Assembly: GCA_049889815.1 (NCBI GenBank)
Contig: JBMHCR010000019.1
Span: 198,657-262,656 of the forward strand
Source of the DNA: JBPOFY01 sp049889815
GTDB taxonomy: Bacteria; Verrucomicrobiota; Verrucomicrobiia; Opitutales; Coraliomargaritaceae
Direction of reading: 5' to 3'
Length of the DNA stretch: 64,000 bases
Shown here piece after piece: positions 56,191 through 64,000 of this stretch; position 1 is the stretch's first letter; every line of letters begins with the position of its first letter. A program made the translations under genes and the position numbers. The notes under the pieces were generated by a model, which was not told the origin of the DNA, did no database searches, and worked only from the letters and a program-made list of their open reading frames with translations.

Positions 56191-57780
56191 TTAGTCGAGG
56201 TCGCTGCGTAATACTTTAGGTAAATGATCCAGTAATTGAGTCGTATTCACCACAACCTGACCCTTTTCGCGGGCGAGACTCTGAGCGGCCAGACCATGCA
56301 ACATCAAACCGCGAGCAAGTGCAGTGTTGGTATCCACATCGCCTTGAGCTAACATTCCACCAAGCAAACCTGCGAGTAAATCGCCACTTCCACCTCGCGA
56401 AAGGACTGGGCCTCCGTACGTATTAAATAGCACGTTGGAACCATCGCAGATTCGCGTATTCGAAGCCTTCAAAACCATTGTGACGCGGAAACTAAAACAA
56501 AAATCTTTGAGCGTCTTCAAAGTGAAATCGGGTTCACTCAGTTTTGCAATCCGCATAAACTCACCCATGTGCGGAGTTAGAATAAGTGGACCATAGGCTG
56601 ATTTACGCTTCGGGGCCACATCCACAACACGCTGCCGAAGCGCATCCGCATCTAAAACAACCGGCAAATGCACTTGCTCTATGATCTTTTGAGCGAGCAT
56701 TTCTGTGCTGGGATCGCGCCCCATACCAGGGCCACAAAGAACCGCACTACCGTAATCCAATCGATCTGTTAACAATGGGAGCGCGCGCGGATTGAGCGTA
56801 CCATTCGAAGTTTCTGGCCAAGGAACCCACATCGCTTCCGGACATTGCGCAGAGAGAGCCGCAGCAACTGAAGCTGGGGCAAACGCTGTCACGAGACCGA
56901 CACCAGATCGAACTGCCGCTTTTACCGCCATTAATAAGGCACCTGGCATGTAGGCAGAGCCACCGATAATAAACAAATGGCCAAACTCACGCTTATCGAC
57001 CGATGCAGGACGCAACTTCTGCAAGGGCTCCAAAACCCGCGGATGCAGGACAAACTGGTCACAATCTAATTCATTGCCGGGGGCGTCATCGAAGAAGCCT
57101 AAATCGATATAGCGCACACGCCCACAACTTGCCAATCCATCGAACAGTAGCTTTTTCGCAATACCCGTCGCGTAAGTAAACTCGGCAGGAAAGACCAAAT
57201 CACCGGATGTATCGCCCTTGCCGCTCGGCATGTCCACAGAGGCTCGCAAACGAATCGCATCGCAAGCGCTGACCGCCTCAATGACTGATCGAACAGGAGC
57301 GCGTAATGGCGGCTCGAAAGCGAGGCCCAGCAAACCATCCAAGCAGATGTCAATTTTGCGCTCGGAAATGAGCTCTTTAAGCAGCGAACTGACCTCCGAA
57401 GCATCAGAGACTTCCCCTAATAAATGTTTCTTTACCCGACCTTCAAGTTGATCGTATGCGCGTTTAGCGAGTGGTTTCAACTCTTCGAGATCTGCAGCGA
57501 TCAAAAGTGTAATTGTCGCGCGAGGAAGCTGCGCAAGTATCTCAGCACAGGCAATGAGTGCATCTCCTCCGTTGTTGCCCTTCCCGATAAGCGCAACTAG
57601 TCGGAGGCGATCTGGCACCTCAAAAAGCTCTCGATAATCATCTAAAACAGCCGCTGCAATACCGCGGCCTGCGGCCTGCATGGCCGACCACTCGGCAGCG
57701 CTATCCTTCAGAACGGCGAGCTCAAATTCACGGGCTTGCTCGCAAGTTAAGACAGGGTGAGCATATGGTAAAGGCTTCAT
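56191..57780 (-). CDS. nnr: Fused NAD(P)HX epimerase/ADP-dependent dehydratase
   Basis: 529 residues from the ATG at 57780; the longer frame to 57825 adds no family sequence. N-terminal YjeF_N epimerase (LVALIGKGNNGGDALIACAE, VDMPSGKGDTSGDLVFPAEF, TYATGIAKKLLF). C-terminal ribokinase-like dehydratase (FGHLFIIGGSAYMPGALLMA, LCGPGMGRD, LVLDADALR-like VVLDADALRQRV, LILTPHMGEFMRI, and SRGGSGDLLAGLLGGMLAQG). Repairs hydrated NADH and NADPH. Fusion of both steps is common in bacteria. Confidence 0.94.
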   Translation of the reverse strand: MKPLPYAHPVLTCEQAREFELAVLKDSAAEWSAMQAAGRGIAAAVLDDYRELFEVPDRLRLVALIGKGNNGGDALIACAEILAQLPRATITLLIAADLEELKPLAKRAYDQLEGRVKKHLLGEVSDASEVSSLLKELISERKIDICLDGLLGLAFEPPLRAPVRSVIEAVSACDAIRLRASVDMPSGKGDTSGDLVFPAEFTYATGIAKKLLFDGLASCGRVRYIDLGFFDDAPGNELDCDQFVLHPRVLEPLQKLRPASVDKREFGHLFIIGGSAYMPGALLMAVKAAVRSGVGLVTAFAPASVAAALSAQCPEAMWVPWPETSNGTLNPRALPLLTDRLDYGSAVLCGPGMGRDPSTEMLAQKIIEQVHLPVVLDADALRQRVVDVAPKRKSAYGPLILTPHMGEFMRIAKLSEPDFTLKTLKDFCFSFRVTMVLKASNTRICDGSNVLFNTYGGPVLSRGGSGDLLAGLLGGMLAQGDVDTNTALARGLMLHGLAAQSLAREKGQVVVNTTQLLDHLPKVLRSDLD

Positions 57781-57891
57781 CAAAAGAGTCGCTAAAAAAG
57801 TTGAACGGGAGTTCACTGAACACAATGGCGCGAACCGACCTCAATAGCACGCCCTTTTTTAAGTGTTTAAGCGTGTCTCTTTTAGCGCGGA

Positions 57892-58650
57892 TCAGACCAG
57901 CAAGGCCTTCATCTCTCGAACTGCTTGCTCGATACCAACGAATAGCGCACGGCTGACGATCGTATGACCGATGTTCAGTTCATGTAGATGCGGAATCGTG
58001 ATGATCTCTGAAATGTTGGTGTAATTGATGCCATGCCCAGCGTTTACGACCAATCCTAGCTCATGTGCCCGCTCAGATCCGTCCACAAGAATCTGCAGCT
58101 CAGCAGCTCTCGCATCGCTGTGATACGCATTTGCATAGGCGCCTGTGTGCAGCTCCACCCAAGGACTTTGCAGCTCGGCCGCAGCTTCAATCTGGGCCGG
58201 ATCAGGATCAATAAACAAACTGGTGATGATACCGCGCTCAGTCATAGCTGCGACCACGTCGCCGACCCTCGACTTTTGCCCCAAAACATCGAGCCCACCC
58301 TCGGTCGTCACCTCTTCGCGACTCTCAGGGACTAGACATGCCGAGTGAGGCTTCAGGTCCAGCGCTAGTTTCACGATTTCCTCGGAACAGCCCATTTCGA
58401 AATTTAAACGCGTCTTTATCTGCTCATGGGCACGGCGAATATCCGAGTCCTGAACATGGCGTCGATCTTCGCGTAAGTGCATAGTAATGCCATCAGCGCC
58501 TGCAGCTTCACAGACCAGCGCAAACGCCACAGGATCCGGCTCCACCTCATTACCATGGTCCAGAGCATGTTCACGAAACCGAGCCTGTCGCACAGTCGCG
58601 CAGTGATCGACATTAACTCCCAATAGGATCGATGTGCTTAAAGCGGTCAT
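57892..58650 (-). CDS. pdxJ: Pyridoxine 5'-phosphate synthase
   Basis: 252 residues from the ATG at 58650, where the family begins (LLGVNVDHCATVRQARF). Joins 1-deoxyxylulose-5-phosphate with 3-amino-2-oxopropyl phosphate in the DXP-dependent B6 route. GADGITMHLREDRRHVQDSD, LNFEMGCSEEIVKLALDLKP, CLVPESREEVTTEGGLDV and VNAGHGINYTNI are conserved blocks with active Glu and His. An upstream ATG at 58698 would overlap recJ by 8 bases and is less likely. 40 bases after recJ. Confidence 0.95.
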   Translation of the reverse strand: MTALSTSILLGVNVDHCATVRQARFREHALDHGNEVEPDPVAFALVCEAAGADGITMHLREDRRHVQDSDIRRAHEQIKTRLNFEMGCSEEIVKLALDLKPHSACLVPESREEVTTEGGLDVLGQKSRVGDVVAAMTERGIITSLFIDPDPAQIEAAAELQSPWVELHTGAYANAYHSDARAAELQILVDGSERAHELGLVVNAGHGINYTNISEIITIPHLHELNIGHTIVSRALFVGIEQAVREMKALLV

Positions 58651-58690
58651 GGGTAGGACTTTTACACAAAATACCGATTCTTCAATCTGT

Positions 58691-60412
58691 TCATGCATCC
58701 GATGGTTTCCAATCCACCAAAGTAATCTGCGGACAGCGGCTGCCACGCCAATAATTCCACGAAAAGCGGACCGCCATATCGAAAGAGTCTCCCACAGCTG
58801 GAAACGAATCCATACGCCAAGCAATGCCCGCCACTGCCCTTGAATTCACCGCATTCGCTGGCAATTGGAAACGAAAGTTCCCGTGCCCAAATGGCTGCGG
58901 CTCAGTGTCGAGAACAACACTTCGAACCCCAAATACCGGCTCAGGATTACCTTGCCCAAACGGATGCAGCTTATCGAGCTCATCGAGCAGCGACTCTTTA
59001 AAGTCCTCCGGCGCCAACCAAGCAGAAATATCCAACGATGGCTCCGGCAAACCCTCAGGATATAACTCCTGAAGCGCGTCTATAAAGCGCTTCTTAAATG
59101 CCTCCAAATTAGCCGATAGCATGGAAACCCCCGCCGCCATTGGATGGCCGCCCCAATGGTCCAGTAAGTCTGTGCAGTGCTGAAATACCTCCACTAGGTT
59201 AACCGACGAAACACTGCGCCCCGAACCCTTCGCCATGTCATCTTCGGCACCGAGCACCACCGTTGGCTTGTGGAAATGTCGACTCACCCGACTCGCTACG
59301 ATGCCTACAACACCCTGGTGCCAATCGTCCCCGTAGAGCACGATGCCAGGCGCATCCGCGAACTCGGCTGCGGCCCGCTCCTGAGCTTCTTGGGTGATTC
59401 CACGCTCTATCGACTGCCGCTCACGATTCATCTTGTCGAGCTCTTGGGCCATGCTCTTGCACGAGGCAAAATCTTCATCAAGGAGCAAGTTAATCGGTAG
59501 CGTCGCATCTGCGAGGCGCCCGCTCGCATTGATCCGGGGTCCCAATTTAAAAGAGATATCCGAACTAGCCATCTCCTGCGCAGAATCGATGCCGCTCACT
59601 GAAGCCAGCGCGCGTACCCCTGCACGCCCATTTGCTCGCAGGTGCCTCAAGCCGAACCAAGAAAGAATACGGTTCTCTGCGCGCAGCGGAACCAAATCTG
59701 CGATGGTTCCCATTGCGACTAGGTCTAGATAATCCTGCAGCTGAATCGATTCAACGCGCGGGTCTTCAGCCTCGCGCCGCTTTTTGAGCAGACCGTGTAA
59801 CAGCTTGAAAACCAGTCCCGCGGTGCACAAATCGCGCCACGGCGCATCCTCACGATCATTCACATGAGGATTTACAAAAATACAGTCCACTGGCGCCTGC
59901 GTCTTGGTCTGATGATGATCCACGATGATTACATCGACTCCTAGTTCGCGCAAATAGGCGATCGGCTCATGGGCATTGGTCCCGCAATCTAAAGCAATGA
60001 AAAGTTGCGGGGGATCTCCGTCAAACACGCGATCAATGGCATCCTTACTTAGGCCATAGCCCTCATCCATTCGGCGGGGAACGCAGAAGCGAGGGGCGAG
60101 CTCCAACTCGCGCAGAATACTGACTAACTGCACTGTGCTGGTAACGCCATCGACATCGTAATCGCCAAATACGACGACGTTCTCCTTTTGCTCAATGGCC
60201 TGCTCAATACGCTCAACAGCAGCTTCCAGATTACTGAGCTCAAACGGATTATCTAGATGAGCAAGCCGCGGGCGCAGATACTCCTCCGCCTTTTCGGCCG
60301 TATCCAATCCCCGTTGCGATAACAGGACACCTGCAACTTCAGAAACACCCAATTCACCGCCTAGTTGCGCGGCAAGCTGTTCGTCAGCATCTATGGTCGT
60401 CCAAAGCATCAA
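58691..60412 (-). CDS. recJ: Single-strand DNA exonuclease RecJ
   Basis: 573 residues. DHH domain: NVVVFGDYDVDGVTSTVQLV, ALDCGTNAHEPIAYLRELGV, VIIVDHHQTK and FVNPH; DHHA1 domain: VGIVASRVSRHFHKPTVVLG, KGSGRSVSSVNLVEVFQHCT and GGHPMAAGVSM; then the OB domain PFGQGNPEPVFGVRSVVLD. Degrades 5' single strands in recombination and mismatch repair. 130 bases after secDF, with a probable terminator between. Confidence 0.95.
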   Translation of the reverse strand: MMLWTTIDADEQLAAQLGGELGVSEVAGVLLSQRGLDTAEKAEEYLRPRLAHLDNPFELSNLEAAVERIEQAIEQKENVVVFGDYDVDGVTSTVQLVSILRELELAPRFCVPRRMDEGYGLSKDAIDRVFDGDPPQLFIALDCGTNAHEPIAYLRELGVDVIIVDHHQTKTQAPVDCIFVNPHVNDREDAPWRDLCTAGLVFKLLHGLLKKRREAEDPRVESIQLQDYLDLVAMGTIADLVPLRAENRILSWFGLRHLRANGRAGVRALASVSGIDSAQEMASSDISFKLGPRINASGRLADATLPINLLLDEDFASCKSMAQELDKMNRERQSIERGITQEAQERAAAEFADAPGIVLYGDDWHQGVVGIVASRVSRHFHKPTVVLGAEDDMAKGSGRSVSSVNLVEVFQHCTDLLDHWGGHPMAAGVSMLSANLEAFKKRFIDALQELYPEGLPEPSLDISAWLAPEDFKESLLDELDKLHPFGQGNPEPVFGVRSVVLDTEPQPFGHGNFRFQLPANAVNSRAVAGIAWRMDSFPAVGDSFDMAVRFSWNYWRGSRCPQITLVDWKPSDA

Positions 60413-60512
60413 GGTATAGATTTAAAAGCAGCATTTAGCGACCACATCTTCGGAGCCAGCTAAAGACTAAAGAGAGGATTTATCTCTCGACCTACACCTT
60501 GAGGTCGAGGAA

Positions 60513-60540
60513 TAAAACCTCTCCTAACTTGGGGGAGGTA
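60513..60540 (-). terminator. Probable terminator of secDF
   Basis: On the minus strand ACCTC pairs with GAGGT, then CC with GG across one mismatch, closing a 7-base loop, and TTTTATT follows. It begins 3 bases after the secDF stop. A second hairpin (CTCGACCT/AGGTCGAG, 60486-60509) lies beyond it without a U-run. Confidence 0.5.
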
Positions 60541-60542
60541 GA

Positions 60543-63098
60543 TTAATTAGCGGTTTCTGCGTCGGAAGAACTTTCCCACTCGTATTTTTTCGGAGTGAGT
60601 TGGCGCTCCTCAACATGACGACGATCACCCTTGTGCCACCAGTAGAATACCGGGCTCGCGATGAAGATCGAAGAGAAGGTTCCCGTCAGGATGCCAATAA
60701 TAAAAACAAAAGAGAAATCGGTGATTACACCAGCGCCAAATACGTAGAGCGATGTGGCTGCAAGTAAAGTGGTGATACTAGTCAACAATGTGCGAGAGAA
60801 CACGCGGCTAATAGCCATGTTGATGATGGAACGCAGGTCTGTGCCAGGGTTCAGCTCCAGCTCTTCGCGAATACGATCGAAAGCAACAATGGTATCATTG
60901 ATAGAGTAACCAACGATCATCAAAATCGCGGCAAGCATCGGAGCCGTGAATTGACCGCTCACAAAGATACCCAACTGACCGCAAATCACGAAGATACCAA
61001 TGGTCATCAAAACGTCGTGCACCGTCGCAACCACGGCACCAACACCATAGCCAACCTCAAAGCGAAGCGCCACATAGAGCAATATACCACCAAGCGCGGC
61101 AAGAACCGACCAGAGGGCGTTCCATTGAATGCTCTTGGAAACAGACGCACCGATTTGAGTAATACCTATCTCCTTGAGGTTTGCATCCGGGAAAGCCCCA
61201 ACCAACTCATCCAAGACTGGGCGCGCTTGGTCAAATGGAGTTTGAATCTTAAGGATCTCTTCGTTTTGACCGATCAAGCTTTGGTAGATCGGTGTCACGT
61301 CACCAAGGTCCTTGTCGTCCACGACTTGCTGGATTTCAGAAAGGCTGAGGCGCTGATCGTAGGAAACTGTGATTTCATCACCTCCTGTAAAGTCCTTACC
61401 AAGGATATTATCATGGTGAAGCACCACACTCGCCACACCCGCGAGCACTAGCAGCCAGGAGGCGATAAACGCTGGCTTGCGGAACTTGAAAAAGTCGATC
61501 TTTCGGGTCGGCAAGATATCGAGGCCAAGCACCTTACTCACACCCAAACGGTGAACCAAGAAGTCGACCATAAAACGAGTCACGACCAATGCGCAGAAAA
61601 TAGAAGCGCAGATGCCGATTGCAAGTGTCACACCAAAGCCCTTCACCGGACCGGTGCCGAGCCAGATGAGAATCGACGCTGTGATCAAAGTGGTAACATT
61701 CGCATCAACAATGGTAGAAGTCACCTTCTGGAACGCACCTGTAGTTGCATTCTTGATACTTTTACCAGACTTCAATTCCTCGCGGATACGTTCAAAAATA
61801 AGAATGTTAGCATCCACACCCATACCAAGCGTGAGAACTAACGCAGCAACCCCTGGAAGTGTAAGTGTAGCGTCCATACTCGCGAGCACGCCTAGGACAA
61901 TGATCACATTCACGATGGATGAAGCAACACCCACGAAACCACCAACCATGTAGTAAAGGATCATGAAGCCGACCACAAGAATCGCACCCCAAGTTGCGGC
62001 ATTGATTGAGCTTTGCCGTGCTTCCTCCGCAAGCGTTGGCTGCACCTCGTACATTTGATCAACACGCAGCTCAACTGCGAGCGGGTTGTTCAATACATTG
62101 GCAAGATCTAGTGCCTCACGTTGTGAGTAGCTACCTGTGATTTGCGCGTTCTTTGAAAGCTCATCTCGAATAGTTGGCGCGGAATAAAGCTTACCGTCCA
62201 GGACAATCGCAAGTGGCTCACCAATCATTTTACCAGTAACTTGACGGAAGGCATCAGCACCCTCGTCAGTCATTACGAGATTGATCTGGAAAGCGCCTGT
62301 TTGTGTCTGGGATGCAAATGCGTCTTCGACAATATCTCCTGTTGCTTCCGGGAGCTCCTTAATGAACATGCGGCGCTCATACACCTCACCGGTCTTACGA
62401 TCTTCGATCTCTTCAGCGAGTACTTCATAGCCAACTGGGTAGCGATTTGCCGGGGTGGTGTCGGGGATTAGTGTCGGATGAACCCTACGAAACTCCAAGC
62501 GTGCTGGCTTGATTGTGTCCGTGATGATCTGAGGGTTATCCTTTGTTGAGACACCAGCGAGCTGAATCTCAATAGCATCCTCACCTACAGGACGTATGAC
62601 CGGCTCGGCAACCCCACCGCCGTCAAGGCGATTTGCCAGAATCTCAACGGCCTTATCCAACTGGTCTGCTTTCTGAAAAGCACTCGCATCATCCATTGCT
62701 TCTTCATTCACTTTCAAAGTAGCTCCGACGCCACCCTTGAGATCAAGGCCTAGCTTTAGATTACTTTGCGCAGAGGCGAGCAGGTGCTTCAACAAGATAT
62801 CATTGCGCTTATTTTGGTTCGCTACGTCGGTCAGATTTACGTGCGGAAAGTATTTAGCAAAGTCGATACTCTCTTCTTTGCCCATATCGCGAAGAGCGAC
62901 GAAAAGGGTCTTCGACTCCTTCGCTTCGACACGCGCTTCGGCGCGCTCAATGATTTGCGTAAATTCATCGGTTTCAGCAGACGCTTGTTCAACAATATAC
63001 CGCTCAAAGGGGGTGTCTTTAAGCGGTGTGATACTAGCAACGCACCAGAAGATAATGGCTGCAGTGAGTAGAAACTTCCAAAGAATATTTCCAGACAT
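60543..63098 (-). CDS. secDF: Fused SecD-SecF protein-export subunit
   Basis: 851 residues. SecD part: first helix FLLTAAIIFWCVASITPL, GLDLKGGVGATLKVNEEA, a large periplasmic P1 domain with EIQLAGVSTKDNPQI, and helices including GVAALVLTLGMGVDANILIF with ERIREELKSGKS. SecF part from about residue 560: LGKDFTGGDEITVSYD, then FTAPMLAAILMIVGYSINDT with IVAFDRIREEL. Uses the proton gradient to pull preproteins out of SecYEG. Most proteobacteria code SecD and SecF separately; fusion is usual in several other phyla. yajC lies 37 bases upstream. Confidence 0.96.
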   Translation of the reverse strand: MSGNILWKFLLTAAIIFWCVASITPLKDTPFERYIVEQASAETDEFTQIIERAEARVEAKESKTLFVALRDMGKEESIDFAKYFPHVNLTDVANQNKRNDILLKHLLASAQSNLKLGLDLKGGVGATLKVNEEAMDDASAFQKADQLDKAVEILANRLDGGGVAEPVIRPVGEDAIEIQLAGVSTKDNPQIITDTIKPARLEFRRVHPTLIPDTTPANRYPVGYEVLAEEIEDRKTGEVYERRMFIKELPEATGDIVEDAFASQTQTGAFQINLVMTDEGADAFRQVTGKMIGEPLAIVLDGKLYSAPTIRDELSKNAQITGSYSQREALDLANVLNNPLAVELRVDQMYEVQPTLAEEARQSSINAATWGAILVVGFMILYYMVGGFVGVASSIVNVIIVLGVLASMDATLTLPGVAALVLTLGMGVDANILIFERIREELKSGKSIKNATTGAFQKVTSTIVDANVTTLITASILIWLGTGPVKGFGVTLAIGICASIFCALVVTRFMVDFLVHRLGVSKVLGLDILPTRKIDFFKFRKPAFIASWLLVLAGVASVVLHHDNILGKDFTGGDEITVSYDQRLSLSEIQQVVDDKDLGDVTPIYQSLIGQNEEILKIQTPFDQARPVLDELVGAFPDANLKEIGITQIGASVSKSIQWNALWSVLAALGGILLYVALRFEVGYGVGAVVATVHDVLMTIGIFVICGQLGIFVSGQFTAPMLAAILMIVGYSINDTIVAFDRIREELELNPGTDLRSIINMAISRVFSRTLLTSITTLLAATSLYVFGAGVITDFSFVFIIGILTGTFSSIFIASPVFYWWHKGDRRHVEERQLTPKKYEWESSSDAETAN

Positions 63099-63135
63099 GA
63101 TGTTTGTGGGATTCGTTTATGAATTAATCGCCGAT

Positions 63136-63450
63136 TTACTCAGCGGATGTGCTTACTTTACTGGCAACAAAACTCTTGCCCAGTTCGACCTTAGTGCCGT
63201 CTGCAATGCGGATCACATAGCGGTCATCCTTAACGTTGGTAATAGTCGCATAGATGCCTCCGCTGGTTACAATTTCATCACCTGACTTGAGGGCCGCGAG
63301 CATCGCATCGTGTGCTTTTTGGCGCTTACGCTGTGGCGCGATCACAAGGAACCACATACCAACGAAGAGTAGAACAATCGGAAGCAGTTGCTCCAAGCCG
63401 CCACCGGCCGCTGCGAGCATAGAAAATAAGGTAAAATCAAAAGTTGCCAT
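63136..63450 (-). CDS. yajC: Sec translocase accessory subunit YajC
   Basis: 104 residues from the ATG at 63450 (a GTG/ATG further up at 63477 would add nine). One membrane helix (QLLPIVLLFVGMWFLVIAP), then the family motif QRKRQKAHDAMLAALKSGDE followed by IVTSGGIYATITNV. The QRK segment after the helix is diagnostic. Acts with SecDF, the next gene. Confidence 0.94.
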   Translation of the reverse strand: MATFDFTLFSMLAAAGGGLEQLLPIVLLFVGMWFLVIAPQRKRQKAHDAMLAALKSGDEIVTSGGIYATITNVKDDRYVIRIADGTKVELGKSFVASKVSTSAE

Positions 63451-63571
63451 GGGAGCTTGTGTGTTGAAAAACGGCAAAAAGAAAGGGACTCGCTCTCAAA
63501 TAGCAAGTTCCTATTCTCGGCTAGTTTTATGCGAGCTCACACAAGCCTAGGTTCAGGGTACCCAGCCTGAG

Positions 63572-64000
63572 TTAAAACTCTGGAGAGACGACCAATTTCT
63601 GCCCAGGCTCCAGGGTGATGGTGCCGTTTTTATCAAGATCCTCGTCATTTCGCAGGATTTGCAGCTCGATCGGGCCCTCCAGCTCTCCCTCCGGGGCCCA
63701 GCTCCACTTGCCGATTTCGACAAATTCCATCGCGATGCCCTTTTCCGAACTCAAACCGCCGCCGCTGCCCCGAAGGTAAGGCTTATTGCCGATTCCGATA
63801 AAAATCGTCGCTGTCAGCGAAGTGTCGGACTTCTTCTTTTTCGCTTTTGGCGTCGCTGGAACAGCCTCGGCAAACATGTCAGGGGCCTCTTCAGCAGGCT
63901 CTGGTTCGGGCTCTGGTTCGGGCTCTGGTTCGGGCTCTGCTGCGGGCTCTGCTTCGGGCTCTTGTTCTGGCGCTTGTTCTGGCTCTGGATCGGCGGCTGG
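63572..64000 (-). CDS. Protein with Pro-Glu repeat tract, unknown; N-terminus outside window
   Basis: The frame is open from the right edge to the stop at 63572, giving 142 visible residues; an internal ATG at 63877 is probably not the start. The visible N-terminal 40 residues are acidic EP/EA repeats (EPEPEPEPEPEPAEEAPD preceded by EQAPEQEPEAEPAAEP), then a basic patch KAKKKKSD. The last 85 residues are a compact domain (TATIFIGIGNKPYLRGSGGG, EFVEIGKWSWAPEGELEGPI, ELQILRNDEDLDKNG). The first two elements resemble a spacer such as those in TonB-like or envelope-spanning proteins. No family recognised. Upstream of yajC, 121 bases apart. Confidence 0.7.
   Translation of the reverse strand, partial: PAADPEPEQAPEQEPEAEPAAEPEPEPEPEPEPEPAEEAPDMFAEAVPATPKAKKKKSDTSLTATIFIGIGNKPYLRGSGGGLSSEKGIAMEFVEIGKWSWAPEGELEGPIELQILRNDEDLDKNGTITLEPGQKLVVSPEF
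63897..63968 (-). repeat. 12-bp coding repeat (Pro-Glu units)
   Basis: Three perfect copies of GGCTCTGGTTCG (63897-63932) are followed by three diverging copies to 63968. On the minus strand they code EPEP units. In-frame 12-bp steps would change protein length without a frameshift. Confidence 0.85.

Overview
The window is a compact, mid-GC bacterial chromosome segment with about 60 protein genes, one tRNA and one 6S RNA. No phage, insertion sequence or CRISPR array was seen. Gene content points to a Gram-negative member of the Verrucomicrobiota, probably class Opitutia (marine Coraliomargarita/Puniceicoccus type). Reasons are the Tat-exported Gfo/Idh/MocA oxidoreductases next to DUF1080, ThuA and HEAT-repeat proteins, the many proteins with prepilin-type N-termini, the fused SecDF, the LptF/G permease and the complete preQ0 operon. 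This placement is inferred from gene families; no ribosomal RNA is present.

Region 1 to 15.2 kb is mostly housekeeping. It holds a left-truncated glutamine-dependent NAD synthetase, hemL, the fabG-acpP-fabF cluster with a terminator-like hairpin between acpP and fabF, an RsuA/RluB-type pseudouridine synthase, folD, an RDD membrane protein, an internally deleted histidine kinase relic abutting proC, a 6S RNA gene downstream of aroK, a bifunctional-nuclease-family protein, a tRNA-dihydrouridine synthase, and sucCD closed by a strong terminator.

Region 15.2 to 25.2 kb carries coaD, a TetA-like MFS transporter, a five-gene pseudopilin operon (G-G-H-I-J-like) with a recognisable promoter, trhO, two adjacent DEAD-box helicase genes, and tRNA-Ser(GCU) followed by a diverged repeat that copies the 3' end of the tRNA.

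Region 25.2 to 35.5 kb is the main accessory region. Nine tightly spaced genes on the minus strand run from a PAS-AraC regulator through an MFS transporter, an exported ankyrin protein, a Tat-dependent oxidoreductase, a 61-residue TatA, ThuA, a second Tat-dependent oxidoreductase and an exported HEAT protein to DUF1080. The set fits an extracytoplasmic 3-keto-glycoside (oxidation then elimination/hydrolysis) sugar pathway that carries its own Tat pore subunit.

Region 35.5 to 49.5 kb holds pabB-pabC, an LptF/G permease with two small unknown genes, a FecBCD/BtuFCD-type ABC importer, and the nusA-infB-rbfA-nrnA-truB-ribF translation operon, without rimP at its head or rpsO at its end.

Region 49.5 to 64 kb begins with queC-queD-queE, whose leader can fold into two mutually exclusive structures. 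It continues with an FKBP isomerase, rsmI, rnd, ppnP, dprA, a fused NAD(P)HX repair enzyme, pdxJ, recJ, secDF and yajC, and ends in a truncated gene with a Pro-Glu repeat tract.
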